From assembly GCA_900323505.1 (NCBI GenBank), contig OOIN01000008.1, positions 372,001 to 436,000 of the forward strand: a stretch of DNA of 64,000 nucleotides, written 5' to 3'. This document shows positions 39,666 through 49,702 of the stretch, in pieces. The notes under the pieces are model-generated. The model did not search any database. It had not been told where the DNA came from and was given only the letters and a program-made list of their open reading frames with translations. This stretch comes from Ustilago trichophora (lineage: Eukaryota > Basidiomycota > Ustilaginomycetes > Ustilaginales > Ustilaginaceae). Within the stretch, counting starts at the first letter, position 1, and every line of letters begins with the position of its first letter. A program made the translations under genes and the position numbers.

Positions 39666-41867
39666 TTACTGTGCTGCCTTTGCCAAGCGATCAGAGATGC
39701 TGGGTCTTTTTCCGGCCAGTGCAGCTTGCGAAGGTTCCACCGTCGTATCCTCTTCTGCGTCTCCAGCAGCTCCTACCGGATCAGTCGTACTCGCAGCTAC
39801 AACATCCGTATCCACTCTGGGAGCAAAAGAAGAATCGACCCCATCCACCTTCTCCCCTTCCCCTTCCCTTTCTCCCTCCTCCTTGTCCTCCTTCTTCGCA
39901 CCCGCACCTGGCGCACTAGGCGAAGAAGAGGGAGACGAAGAAGCAGGACTAGGCCCATGAATCCCATACTCTACCACCTCCAACAGCACCGCCCTTCTCA
40001 CCCACTTTCTACGCCTAGTATACCTTCCCATACCACTCTTCTTGCTCATCTTCTCCCATGCATTGTCACCATACTGCCACCCTTCGGTGTCTACATCCCA
40101 CACCTCTTCGCCATCTTGACCATTCACCCTATGTGCGGTGGTGCCTACATCACCCACCGCCGCATCCTCGTCCTTCTCCGCGGCTCCTACACCAGAGGTG
40201 CGCGCACGAATCTTGTTGAGCGCATCACCCAGGTAACCCTGTTTCGCAGCAGCCAACGCATCTTTATCCCCAACAGCACTTGCACTCTTGATAGCCGCTT
40301 CCTTGGCACTCCCCTTGTACACGGTCGAACTCGGATAGTAGCCTCGCGACGAAACACCGGCAATCGACCACTCCGGATCCACCCACTGCCACTTGATCGT
40401 CCTCCTCGTAAACGCCTTGGGATCATCCGGAGTCGGTGCAGGCGTCAGCATGATCTTGGTAGCAGGAAGACTGAACGACGAAGGAGGCGAGACAGGATTG
40501 TTACTCTCATCGGACCAAGACGGACGTTCCTGGGGCAAGAGGGCTGCTGTCCAATCGAGACCGACCCACCATCGTTGGTTTTCAAAGATGGAGAATTGAT
40601 AGACGACGTCTTCGTGCCTGACCACTTTGTCTTCTTGGTCTGCTTGTTTGGCCTTGGGATTGTCGCCTTTGGATTTGGAGACGCCTTTGCTGGTGAGCAG
40701 AGCAGATCCATCGTCGTGATACAGTCCGTGGGCGAATTCGTCGTCGAGGTTTCCTTTGCCATAGGCCTCGCGAGGTGAAGTTTGACCACTGAGCACTCGA
40801 CCGGTGCCGCGAACGATGCGGCGGATGGTGGCACTCTTCCAGACGGCTTGTCGGAAGAGACTGCACCAGGGGGAGCACCAGGTCAAGCCAAGTGTACCGA
40901 CCAAGCAGACAAGACTACGTACGGTGAGAGCGCCAATGGGGTATGGAGGGAGCAGGGTGAGGTTGAAATCTGTCCACTGCTCCCAGTGGATGCGTCCTAC
41001 AACAGCTGCCACGTGTGCGTAGATGAGTGGTAGAGGCGTCTTTGCCAAGATCTGCGAGAGATTGTGGTACTGTGCATAAAGAGGAGCCGCTTTGTCGTGG
41101 AACACGGCGATATGCTCTGGCCCAATAAGCTTGAGCAACTGATGATAGACGAAAACATTCCATCTCGCAATGGAAGCCACGATACCAGCTCCTGAGATTG
41201 GGAGTACCAAGCTCGGAAATCCGGTCTCCCTCAGTGGCAGGAAGGCGAGCAACCAGAGTGGCCAAGTGAGGATCAAGAACGCCGCAACCGCCTTGGTGCT
41301 CATGGGGCTTGGATCCCACGAAACCAACTGCACCGCGGGGACGAGCACATTTCTCCTCAAGCTGGAAAAGAAATCCGCCAACTCGCTCAGCTCGAGCAGC
41401 GTTGCGTTGAGTGTCGCTGCCGAGACGACGTCGTGTCTCTGGATGAGTTTTGCCGGTGTATGGGTGCGGGGTCTGGCGTAAGCGAGCTGTCTTCTGATGC
41501 CGGCATAGCCGATCCAGCCGAGGATGACTAGCTGGGGAGCATAGCGCAGAAGCTCGTAGCCAAAGGCGCAGGTCAACCAGAAAGAGACCAACAGCAGCAT
41601 GGATGCCGAGGTGGACCCTTTGCCGCCCGTCCAGGTAGCTAGACGAATGAGTCGGTGGAAAGCATGGATGGCAGGACCCAACGCAGCAGCAAGCCGCACC
41701 ACGGGGCTAGGTACCCGTTCGAGGATCTCGGACGAAGAAAGCGCTTCAAAGCTGGCCGAGAGCGACGTAGCCGAGGAATAAGAAGTGGATGGGACGCGTG
41801 AGGTGTTGGTGATGATGGCAGGAGGAGCGGGTGAAGTGTCCTTTTCCTTTTTGACGGGAGAAGACAT
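39666..41867 (-). CDS. Pex30/Pex24-family ER-peroxisome membrane protein with dysferlin domains
   Basis: The start chosen is the ATG at 41,867 (MSSPVKKEKDTSP), 733 residues. The frame stays open another 400 bases upstream, but that part includes a GCGAGT repeat and lacks resemblance. Hydrophobic segments (LLLVSFWLTCAFGYELLRYA, LVILGWIGYAGI, AFLILTWPLWLLAFLPL and SLVCLVGTLGLTW) form the reticulon-like membrane part. A dysferlin N domain (VVYQFSIFENQRWWVGLDW, about residue 415-435) and a dysferlin C domain (EGWQYGDNAWEKMSKK...RYTRRRKWVRRA, about 590-630) follow. Pex28-32 family proteins shape ER domains that give rise to peroxisomes and lipid droplets. Which paralogue this is cannot be told. 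It is divergent from PIG-S across about 530 bp. Confidence 0.87.
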   Translation of the reverse strand: MSSPVKKEKDTSPAPPAIITNTSRVPSTSYSSATSLSASFEALSSSEILERVPSPVVRLAAALGPAIHAFHRLIRLATWTGGKGSTSASMLLLVSFWLTCAFGYELLRYAPQLVILGWIGYAGIRRQLAYARPRTHTPAKLIQRHDVVSAATLNATLLELSELADFFSSLRRNVLVPAVQLVSWDPSPMSTKAVAAFLILTWPLWLLAFLPLRETGFPSLVLPISGAGIVASIARWNVFVYHQLLKLIGPEHIAVFHDKAAPLYAQYHNLSQILAKTPLPLIYAHVAAVVGRIHWEQWTDFNLTLLPPYPIGALTVRSLVCLVGTLGLTWCSPWCSLFRQAVWKSATIRRIVRGTGRVLSGQTSPREAYGKGNLDDEFAHGLYHDDGSALLTSKGVSKSKGDNPKAKQADQEDKVVRHEDVVYQFSIFENQRWWVGLDWTAALLPQERPSWSDESNNPVSPPSSFSLPATKIMLTPAPTPDDPKAFTRRTIKWQWVDPEWSIAGVSSRGYYPSSTVYKGSAKEAAIKSASAVGDKDALAAAKQGYLGDALNKIRARTSGVGAAEKDEDAAVGDVGTTAHRVNGQDGEEVWDVDTEGWQYGDNAWEKMSKKSGMGRYTRRRKWVRRAVLLEVVEYGIHGPSPASSSPSSSPSAPGAGAKKEDKEEGEREGEGEKVDGVDSSFAPRVDTDVVAASTTDPVGAAGDAEEDTTVEPSQAALAGKRPSISDRLAKAAQ

Positions 41868-41909
41868 GTTGGTGTTTGCCTTTCCAATCGAAGGGTATCG
41901 CTTGTTTGA

Positions 41910-41942
41910 GGAGCGAGTGCGAGTGCGAGTGCGAGTGCGAGT
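41910..41942. repeat. GCGAGT hexanucleotide tandem repeat
   Basis: GAGTGC/GCGAGT is repeated about five times in the leader of the dysferlin-domain gene. Translated in the upstream-extended frame it would give an Arg-Thr repeat, which argues that this part is untranslated leader. Confidence 0.75.
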
Positions 41943-42393
41943 GGTTTGATATGATGGTGGATGTGAGAAAGATTGGGATGGGACTTCGAATAGAGTACTG
42001 TATTGACATTGCAAAGGGCAACCGCGCATCCGTGCTTTTGTTTGCCCACAGTGTGACGTCGGAAGAGCCGCTGTTTCAACAAGGCACTTTTTCAGCCTTT
42101 GAAACAGCGGACATTCCGATGCAGGCGTCTGTGCGTGAAAGCGTCGTTTTTTTTTTGAAAAAGGGGGAAAAAAGTGGAGATTTTTCGCATCTTCTCGTAT
42201 TGTTAGGTTTACAAGAAATCTCGGCGCACCGTCCCAAAAGTGTTGATCTCGACAAAAGAACAGCGCTAAGTGTGCATGCATCTTTCCTTCTTACGACCCT
42301 CACACGCCTTCCACTAGCATCATCTACCTTGCGAGCCCTGGACGGTTAATCACAAGAGGAGGGTCCCATCACCATACCCCGTCCGCCGTCAAG

Positions 42394-44466
42394 ATGGCTG
42401 CCCCGCTAGGCTTTCAGAGCCTTACAACCCGCTTAGCCATCCTCGTCTGCTTTTGGACCGCCCTCCTGCTCAGCATCCCATCCTGGTTGCGTCTTACCAC
42501 CATCGAACGGCTGCCCTTACCAACGCGGCAGATCGAGGCACTGCAGCTCTCCGAAAAGTGTCCTGTCACTTTTGATGCCAGTCTTGTGGTTCTCGTCGAT
42601 CCTGCACTTCTGCCAGCATCGACACCATCAGCCAAAAATGTGGAGGGCGAGCAAGTGTCGTTCCTGACACAGGTGGAGCAATTGGTGCAGCAGAGTCTGG
42701 AGCTCAAAGCCGACTTGCCGGATGCTGCCAGTCTCGAGTGCACACAGTGGATCGTTCAAGCCAAGTCAAAAGACTTGATAAGTCAAGATGACGTGGTTCA
42801 ACCACAGACAGGGAGATATGTCGTCCAGGTGCAGAGCGAAACGACACAAGAGTCAATCAACCAAGACTCGCTACCCACCGTCTATCTTCCCCTCATCCAA
42901 GACGCCACCTCTCTTCCGCTCGTTCCGGACACCATCAGCGCAGCAGTCATCTCCGAACTTCTCCACATCCGTGGCGACTCTCCCGTCCTCACCTCATCAT
43001 CATCCGCATCCGCATCCACCGATGCAGTACAAGACCCCCGAGTCATCCAATACAGCAAGCACATCCGGCTCGTCTTTTCCATCCTCAACCAGGACGTTAC
43101 CGACACAACCGCCTACGATAGCTACCTGATCCATGCGCTTGCCAACAGCACCAACGAGGATCATGATGGGAACAACCCGATCGCGAAGCTGCAACACGCA
43201 TTGAAAGGGTTGCACGATTTCCACGTAGAAACACAGGTGCAGTGGTTTGCTCCGTTGCAGTTTACCCCAACTCAGGAGGTGTTGGAGGAGATTGTGGAGA
43301 GGGAGGTTGACGAGATGGTTATGGTTGATGAGGTTGTGGAGGAGGAGGTTGCTGTTGAAGTTGATGACGAGGAAGAAGAGGAGGAGGGGGAGATTGTAGA
43401 AGCAGATTCCGCGATTGCCGATGCGGACCAAGCAGAGAAGGATGAAGAGTCAGAGGTCGAATCCCAACTCGACCCAACTTCCCCAGCAAAGAAGCAAACA
43501 CGGACGATCTTCGTCAAGCAGAACCGAACCATCCAGGTACCCCGCCTGCAACGAGTCATCCAACAAACCTGCACCCCTCTCCCCGCACGTCACATTATCG
43601 AGTGGGACGATCTCCAAGTGTTTGTCAACTCTGAAGAGTGGAGTCTCACTTCCACCGTCCCTCCTCCTTCCTCCTCCTCCAACAACGAAGGGAACCGACC
43701 ATTTGACGTCCTTTCCCAGACGCACGATCTTCATTTCCTGCTCTACATCCCTTCTCGTAGCCATAGTCCTCTCTACATCCGGAATCGGTCTACGGAAGAA
43801 CCCATGCTTGAAGAGCTTAATGCGTGGTTGATCCCACAATGGGGTGGAGTTGTACTTGTTAATGCTGAGCATGACTCCGCGTCGTTGTCCACCTCGGCGT
43901 CTGTATCCTCGTATGGGGGCAAGAGGTCAGGATTTCAAATCCATCAGCTTGCCAACGACCAAGTCAACCAAGCGATCCAACTCTTCTCTCGCCAGCTATC
44001 CATTCTTCTCGGCCTTAACGACCCCACCACCTCCACCGCATCCACCACCTCTATCCGAATTGCCATCCTAAAAAAGCGTCGAATCCTCGAACTCATCCGA
44101 GAATCCATCACAACCCTCTCATCCATCACCCGTCTCGTAGACAAAATCCCAAATCTCGCCGTTGCAACCCCCGTCCAATCCGACATTGAATCATCCCTAA
44201 CCATCCTAGAATCTCTACAATCGCAAGATGATCTGGATGAAATGTTGAAAAAGGTAAAAAGGGTTTATGAGTTGTCCAATAGAGCATTTTTCAATCCGGA
44301 CATGTTGGGTCTACTCTACTTCCCACAAGAACATAAATATGCCGTTTACACCCCTCTTTTCGCTCCACTGCTGGTACCGTTGATCGTCACTTCGTTAAAG
44401 GTGATGAAGCAAGTCTTTGCCACGATGGGAGGGGGAAAGAACGTAAGAAGAAAGAGTAAAGCCTAA
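42394..44466 (+). CDS. GPI17: GPI transamidase subunit PIG-S (Gpi17)
   Basis: The 690-residue protein has one transmembrane helix near each end (about 15-34, AILVCFWTALLLSIPSWLRL; about 648-671, YTPLFAPLLVPLIVTSLKV) and a large luminal domain, the PIG-S arrangement. Recognisable blocks are PSWLRLTTIERLPLP, LLYIPSRSHSPLYI and LIPQWGGVVLVN. PIG-S is a structural subunit of the ER GPI-transamidase, which replaces the C-terminal signal of precursor proteins with a GPI anchor. The Kre9/Knh1-like protein in this window would be a substrate. At about 290-365 there is a highly acidic insertion (EEIVEREVDEMV..., then a run of Glu) not present in most relatives. The gene is intronless and ends 78 bp from a convergent gene. 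Confidence 0.93.
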   Translation: MAAPLGFQSLTTRLAILVCFWTALLLSIPSWLRLTTIERLPLPTRQIEALQLSEKCPVTFDASLVVLVDPALLPASTPSAKNVEGEQVSFLTQVEQLVQQSLELKADLPDAASLECTQWIVQAKSKDLISQDDVVQPQTGRYVVQVQSETTQESINQDSLPTVYLPLIQDATSLPLVPDTISAAVISELLHIRGDSPVLTSSSSASASTDAVQDPRVIQYSKHIRLVFSILNQDVTDTTAYDSYLIHALANSTNEDHDGNNPIAKLQHALKGLHDFHVETQVQWFAPLQFTPTQEVLEEIVEREVDEMVMVDEVVEEEVAVEVDDEEEEEEGEIVEADSAIADADQAEKDEESEVESQLDPTSPAKKQTRTIFVKQNRTIQVPRLQRVIQQTCTPLPARHIIEWDDLQVFVNSEEWSLTSTVPPPSSSSNNEGNRPFDVLSQTHDLHFLLYIPSRSHSPLYIRNRSTEEPMLEELNAWLIPQWGGVVLVNAEHDSASLSTSASVSSYGGKRSGFQIHQLANDQVNQAIQLFSRQLSILLGLNDPTTSTASTTSIRIAILKKRRILELIRESITTLSSITRLVDKIPNLAVATPVQSDIESSLTILESLQSQDDLDEMLKKVKRVYELSNRAFFNPDMLGLLYFPQEHKYAVYTPLFAPLLVPLIVTSLKVMKQVFATMGGGKNVRRKSKA

Positions 44467-44544
44467 AAACGTTACAGTTGTTACATATCCCCTTTCTGTA
44501 CACTACAATTCACTCTCAATTCAACCTTAGCCCAACAAAAGAGC

Positions 44545-46533
44545 TCAATCGTATTCCACCTCAACATCATCCTCCCCTTCCACTTCCCCATCCATTCCTC
44601 CTCCTCGATGAGTTTCATCATCATCCTCCTCATCACTCCCCTTATCCTTGGCAATAAGCGCCTCGTACTCGGCATCGTACTCGTAGTCATCATCCTGCAT
44701 CCTCCGTTTGCTCACTGCCAGTTTGGCAACCGGAGCTTTCGGTACACCACGATGGTGGAGTAAGGATGGGATGTTGGTCTTTCGAGTCAAGCCGGGTCGA
44801 CGTGCCGCATTGGGCGTGAGAAGCGTGGTGAGCGGTTTGCCAAAGAACGACCGCGCTCCTGCTGAAGCAGATGGTGTCGAAGGCGCAGTCGCGGTGGTGA
44901 TGCGTTTGATAGCTACCGATGCAGGTGCAGACGGAGTATTGGTGGTAGAGACGGGGGTTGATTCGGCTGATTTTGAAGCTGATGATGCTGCCGCTAGAAG
45001 GGGTGGAGGAGAAGATGGTTCGGATGGCTGCTGGGCAGTTTTTGGTGTGGGAGACTTTCGAACCTGCTCCTCCTCCTCCTCCTCCTCGTCTTCTTCATTG
45101 TTTTTTTCTGGTGCTACCGCCTCCATCTCTAAATCAAACGTCTTTTGTGTCTTCCCTTTCGATGGTTTCTTGGCCTTCTCCTGCAACTGCTGCTTCTTTG
45201 GCGAAGGTACACTCTTTCGCGAAGACCGTCGAGGCGATGTCGGCGCTGGAGGCGTCAATATCCCATCATCACCCACGTCCGACAGTGCAGCTGCACCTTC
45301 ATTGTCATCCTCCTCATCCTCCGTGGCAGTTCTTTTGCGGGATGAACGATCAGAGGTTGCCTTTGCCTTTGCCTTTGCTTTCTTTGGTGGAGAATCCTTC
45401 TCATCCCCGCTGTCGATAGAGATAGGGTTGCTGACTCGGGGTTTCTTTCGATCTCGTGCTTGAAAGCCAACGTCGTCGTCTGTAAGATCGGCGTCGTCTT
45501 CTTCGTTGTGCATTCGAGATGTGTTTGCTTTTGTTAAGGAACCGGTGGCGGAACGGTTGTTGTCGTGCTCCTCGTCGTCTTCGTCGTCGGAAAAGACCCT
45601 TGACCTGCGCTTGTTATTCGTCTCTTTGGACAAAGAGTCCTTCGTTGAGGCTGAGGCTTTAGACTTGGACAAGGACCCGGATGCAGTCGTACCCTTCTTC
45701 GGTGGGAGCGGTCTACCTTCCGGATCGCAATTAGGCTGGTAGCTGACCTCCTTCCGAGCATTGCGAGTAGGACGACGTCGGGCAAGCGTCTCTTCCTGCG
45801 CTGCAAGGGCAGCAGCGTAAGCAGCGTCGTCCATGATCGATGAAGGGGATGGGCGGTCGTAATCGGAAGCATCCGAGCCACGACGGCGTGTCTTTTCGGT
45901 CTGCTGCTGCTGCTGTTCCTTCTGCTTCTTGGGCTTCTTCTTTGCGCTGCTGCTCTCTCTTGGCATCATCGTGGATGGAGACGAGGGTGGGATTTGGACA
46001 TAGACTGAAGATCCTTCGTCTGGCAAATTGGCTTGAGCAGCGGGGTTGGTCTTTGTATTTGAATGTGATGGAGACGGAGAGCCAAGAATGTGTGGTGTAT
46101 CTGCTCCATCTGTCTCTCCAGCATGCGTACCATCCTCAGGATCGCTGTTGACGACACACGCCTCTTCCCTGTGCGCTGCGGACGCAAGGTGAGCAGGTGG
46201 AGCTGCAACCACCACCGACTTGGCCAGTTCCCGCGTCACTGAAGGACTCTCCAAGATGTTCCCAGCTGTTGAGGGTCGCAGTGGAGAAGACCTTCGTGAA
46301 GGGGAAGCGGCATGACTTGTAGGTGGAGAAGAAACCAAGTTGATCTCGGTAATGGGTGCAATTAAGGAGCTGTCCATGAGCGAAGTCACTGATGAAGAAG
46401 CAGCAGAGGGTGGCCAAGTTGCAGCACCACCTGGGGTCGTAAACGAGGACGACTCGGAAGTGCTGGAGACGTTGTTGGAGAGAGGTGCCGACATGGGTTG
46501 GAAGCTTTGGCCTCCGGCGCCGGAGAAGGGCAT
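44545..46533 (-). CDS. Acidic, disordered nuclear-type protein of unknown function
   Basis: A 662-residue frame, mostly Ser/Pro/Lys/Glu-rich and disordered. It contains several basic clusters usable as nuclear signals (KKKPKKQKE, RKKPR, SSRKRTA, RRSSRKS), a Q run, and acidic stretches (EEDEEEEEEE). One short better-ordered segment, RRPTRNARKEVSYQP, lies near the middle. Another near the C terminus (about 560-610) includes SFFGKPLTTLLTPNAARRP and GLTRKTNIPSLLHH, then an acidic tail with YEYDAEYEALIAKD. The C-terminal GL(S/T)R...LH pattern loosely recalls Rad51-interacting motifs of RAD51AP1-type proteins, which is only a suggestion. I do not recognise the family. Chromatin or DNA-repair association is conceivable from composition. 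It converges with PIG-S. Confidence 0.75.
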   Translation of the reverse strand: MPFSGAGGQSFQPMSAPLSNNVSSTSESSSFTTPGGAATWPPSAASSSVTSLMDSSLIAPITEINLVSSPPTSHAASPSRRSSPLRPSTAGNILESPSVTRELAKSVVVAAPPAHLASAAHREEACVVNSDPEDGTHAGETDGADTPHILGSPSPSHSNTKTNPAAQANLPDEGSSVYVQIPPSSPSTMMPRESSSAKKKPKKQKEQQQQQTEKTRRRGSDASDYDRPSPSSIMDDAAYAAALAAQEETLARRRPTRNARKEVSYQPNCDPEGRPLPPKKGTTASGSLSKSKASASTKDSLSKETNNKRRSRVFSDDEDDEEHDNNRSATGSLTKANTSRMHNEEDDADLTDDDVGFQARDRKKPRVSNPISIDSGDEKDSPPKKAKAKAKATSDRSSRKRTATEDEEDDNEGAAALSDVGDDGILTPPAPTSPRRSSRKSVPSPKKQQLQEKAKKPSKGKTQKTFDLEMEAVAPEKNNEEDEEEEEEEQVRKSPTPKTAQQPSEPSSPPPLLAAASSASKSAESTPVSTTNTPSAPASVAIKRITTATAPSTPSASAGARSFFGKPLTTLLTPNAARRPGLTRKTNIPSLLHHRGVPKAPVAKLAVSKRRMQDDDYEYDAEYEALIAKDKGSDEEDDDETHRGGGMDGEVEGEDDVEVEYD

Positions 46534-47052
46534 CTCGGTTGAATGCGATGGTTAAGCTCGGATCTGGGATGCTATGGCAGATGCCGCACGAAATAAGTAT
46601 CGCTCTCCTGAGCGATATGAATGTAGAAAGTGGCGTGGGTGATGGAAGAAGATAACCGCCGGTGATGGTGATGATGATGATGATGGTGACGGTGATGATG
46701 ATGATTAGATCAAAAGCACACAGAGACAGACCTCAAAGGGAAAAGTGTTACTTTTGGCTTTTTTGAATAAAAATCGCGTTTCGCCACCGCGGCGCGTTGT
46801 GTGTGTGGAGAAATGGCTGAGAGCGAAAAAGGAAACTCAGCCGCGACTGCTCAGCTTTTCTGGTTTTTTGGGCACTTTACGCGGTTGGACAGTTCTGAGA
46901 ACAACACTTTCTTCTTCGCACTCTTAAGCTGTTCATTCGATGACGATCGTTTCATATCTATATATATACAACAATGGCAGCAGAATACACAATGAGGAGG
47001 TTGCATGGCTGAGAGAAAGTTGTGCGATATCGGTGACGGAAAGAGTTCGAGA
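46534..47052. repeat. Intergenic region with GAT trinucleotide repeats
   Basis: A (GAT/GGT)n stretch lies at about 46,660-46,705 in the promoter region of the acidic protein gene. The remainder is presumably the 3' region of the aldo-keto reductase gene. No gene is seen. Confidence 0.55.
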
Positions 47053-48040
47053 TCAATCGCAGTGCTGGCTCTGACTCTGCACTTCGACCCAGCCCTTGTC
47101 GCCTCGATCCAATGCGTCGAGCTCTGCAACCAGTAACAGAAGGATCAACGAGTACAACGTCAGCTTTTACTGAGTATGGACGACGAGAACGGTTGTTCTG
47201 ATTGACTCGATTTTTGTAAAGATACTTACCTTGCATCTGCTGATCCGATAGCTCAAACGACAGACACTCGGCATTCTCCACCTGTCTCTGCGGGTTACTG
47301 CTCTTGGGCAGTGCCACAATCCCATGCTGTACCAACCAGCGCAACATCACCTGTGCCTCCGTCTTCCTCGCTTCCTTTGCCACCTTCTTGAGCGTCTCAT
47401 CACCATAGTACTTTCCCCTTGCCAAAGGACAGTATGCCTGAACAACGATCTCTTCCTTCTCGCAAACCTCCCTCAGCTCCTTCTGAGCGAAGAAGGGATG
47501 GCATTCAATCTGATTCACCACCGGTCGCACCTTGGGCTTACTCTCGATCAACTCTCCGATGTGCTTCGGTCCAAAATTGGACACCCCCAGACTCCGAATC
47601 TTTCCTTCTTCCACCATCTCGGTCAACGTAGCCCACGAGTCGAGTCTGAATTTTTTACCCCCATCAGGAGCGTGCAAAAGCACAAGGTCAAAGTAGTCCA
47701 ATCCTGATTTGGTCAGACTGTCTTCAACAGCATTTCGGGTGATGGAACCACCACCCATCTCGTTGAGATACACTTTGGTCGTGTAGAAAAGCTCGGAGCG
47801 AGGTACGCTAGATTCGCGAACAGCGGCTCCACACTCGGCCTCGTTGCGATAGTATCTCGCCGTGTCCACGTGTCGATATCCAGCTTGGTCAAAGGCATTG
47901 AGAAGCGCTTGGCGACATTCGGCTCCTCGCATATCCCACGCTCCAATGCCAAATCGTGGCATAGTCTGGCCATTGACCAGCTCGATGGATGACGAGAGTG
48001 TTAGCTTCTCTCCTAGCTTGGGTGCGAATCTGCCTGTCAT
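47053..48040 (-). CDS. Aldo-keto reductase
   Basis: Exon 1 is 48040-47230 and exon 2 is 47123-47053, joined G|AG (Glu) with GTAAGT and GCAG splice sites, giving 293 residues. The start is the ATG at 48,040 (MTGRFAPKLGEKL); the open frame reaches 48,139 only from GTG. The (beta/alpha)8 AKR tetrad is visible: Asp and Tyr in HVDTARYYRNE, Lys in FYTTKVY and His in VLLHAPD. GVSNFGPKHI, VNQIECHPFF and VALPKSSNPQRQVENA are family signatures for NADPH binding. The short second exon supplies the typical C-terminal LDALDRGDKGWVE. These cytosolic enzymes reduce aldehydes and ketones. The substrate is unknown. Confidence 0.94.
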
Positions 48041-48378
48041 CGTGAAAGAAACCTTCTTGGTTGTTGAAGGGATCAGAAAGGGAAAACTGGGTGGTTCGAT
48101 GGAAGACGAAAGGGAAGCAGAGTCGCTCTCAAGAAGCACGTCAAGAGGAAAGTTGAGAGGGAAAAAGAGGATGGTCCGAGCTCCACTCTTTTTTTATGCA
48201 CGGCAGATGCGACTTTGCAGCTTGTGGCGCGTAGACCCCGGATAAAATCTTGATTCATGGATCGAGCACTGCCTCGCTGGAAAGTTCTTCCGAACACGAT
48301 TTTACCAGTCTGCTCACATGTTATGGCTTTCAATCTGAGAGTCGAGTACGGCAAATCACTGTTGTTCAACATCTGATG

Positions 48379-49686
48379 CTACATAATGTGTGCAAAGGGT
48401 GGAATCGGTGGCGGTGGAGGAGGCGGTTCAAGAGGTGGCGGAGGCGGTGGAGGTGACTCGAGTGGAGGAGGCGGTGGTGTTTGTTGTGGTGGTGATTGTG
48501 GATCAAGACCAAGTCTGACCGGCTTCTGCGGTCCATCAAACCTTTGATGGCGTGGGGGAGAAGGGGACCGTTCCGACAGCAAACGTTTCCACAGCGCCGC
48601 TCTATCGTCCTGCTCATCATCACGCCTGCGTCGCTTGGTCGGCCTCTCAGCCCATCCCTGTGCCATACCAAGAGACGATGGAGACCGATGCCTTTCGTAC
48701 CTCTGATCCCGTTGGCTAGGATATGTTTCTCGTTGCATCTGAGGCACAGGTCCACGGAATACCGTGTCGTAACTCTGCAGCCGATAACTGTCAAATAGAT
48801 GTGTATGGTAGTCGACCCATCTTTTCTCCTCATTGCCCGCTGTTCCATTCCAACCATATCCAGCTGCTGCTGCTGCTGTGTGAGTCTTGTCAGGAGGCTT
48901 TTCTGGCCTATCTTTCTGCTCCAAAGCAACGACGTCGAAGCCACCTAGTACCTCGACAGAGTCCCATTCGGAATCGCGTTGAATGCGCTGCTTAATCTGC
49001 ACGATCGGATCTTGCGACGAGATGTATCCTGGCGGATAGCCCCAGATGAGCATTCTGTGTAGATAAGGCAGGTCCACGGTCGAGTGTGCGTCCTTGTCAT
49101 GGGGAATGCTGTACCTGTCGTATTGACCCGCCTGCTGCTCTTCGTTGGGATCCCGTGCTAATGCTTCGATGAGCGCCCTACTAGGTTTGCCAGGCACAAA
49201 CTCGTCCAGCCACCGAAGCCTCTGTTCAGCAGAAGCAACTTGTTCGTGAAGCCTCGCATGCCCATTAATCTCACCAATCCCACCATCCTCGCCAAGCTCC
49301 TCCTTCTTTTCCTGGAATTCGAGTCGACTTTGACGAATGCGCTCGCGGTCTCGAGGATAAGGACACTGCGTCACTGCATGATCGGTCTCTCCGCAATTGA
49401 AGCAGCTTCGTTCCAGTGGCTGTTTCTGTTGATTCTGCCTCGCGTCACCTTTGCTTTCTTCATGATCAATGGCGGTAGGGCTACCTAGCGGGTCTACTGC
49501 AGAGAAAGCATCGTCCGGCCGAGGTCGAGAAAAGATGTACCTGTACCCTTCAAACGACTGATCCGGATCGAATGCCTCGAACGGTGTTGGATGAGTGTCA
49601 AAGTAAAAAGACTGATCCTCGTCGTTCCATTCTCCACTCTCGAGGCTTCGTTCCGACGGTGCGGGAGAGCCCATCTCTTTGACCAT
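48379..49686 (-). CDS. Zinc-knuckle and PSP-domain protein, ZCCHC8-like
   Basis: A 435-residue protein. A single CCHC zinc knuckle, CFNCGETDHAVTQC (C-x2-C-x4-H-x4-C), lies near residue 94-107 and is followed by a charged helix. The PSP region follows at about 195-225: LPYLHRMLIWGYPPGYISSQ, the proline-rich domain of spliceosome-associated proteins and ZCCHC8. The C terminus is basic (RPTKRRRRDDE) and ends in a polyproline tract (PPPPPLESPPPPPP) that could bind SH3/WW-type partners. ZCCHC8 is the scaffold of the nuclear NEXT complex, which directs RNA to the exosome with an Mtr4-type helicase. An equivalent nuclear RNA role is likely. Its start is only 16 bp after the stop of the upstream gene, so a shared or spliced transcript cannot be excluded. 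Confidence 0.85.
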   Translation of the reverse strand: MVKEMGSPAPSERSLESGEWNDEDQSFYFDTHPTPFEAFDPDQSFEGYRYIFSRPRPDDAFSAVDPLGSPTAIDHEESKGDARQNQQKQPLERSCFNCGETDHAVTQCPYPRDRERIRQSRLEFQEKKEELGEDGGIGEINGHARLHEQVASAEQRLRWLDEFVPGKPSRALIEALARDPNEEQQAGQYDRYSIPHDKDAHSTVDLPYLHRMLIWGYPPGYISSQDPIVQIKQRIQRDSEWDSVEVLGGFDVVALEQKDRPEKPPDKTHTAAAAAGYGWNGTAGNEEKRWVDYHTHLFDSYRLQSYDTVFRGPVPQMQRETYPSQRDQRYERHRSPSSLGMAQGWAERPTKRRRRDDEQDDRAALWKRLLSERSPSPPRHQRFDGPQKPVRLGLDPQSPPQQTPPPPPLESPPPPPPPLEPPPPPPPIPPFAHIM

Positions 49687-49702
49687 CCACCAGATACAGC
49701 TT

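Noticed and set aside
41910..41942. CRISPR-like direct repeats
   Set aside because: The GCGAGT units are contiguous hexamers without spacers, a microsatellite in a eukaryotic genome.
41868..42281. Upstream extension of the dysferlin-domain protein
   Set aside because: It contains an Arg-Thr run produced by the GCGAGT DNA repeat and no conserved-looking residues, so it is taken as leader.
48041..48139. 33-residue N-terminal extension of the aldo-keto reductase
   Set aside because: It opens with GTG, not ATG, is low complexity, and ordinary AKR length fits the ATG at 48,040.
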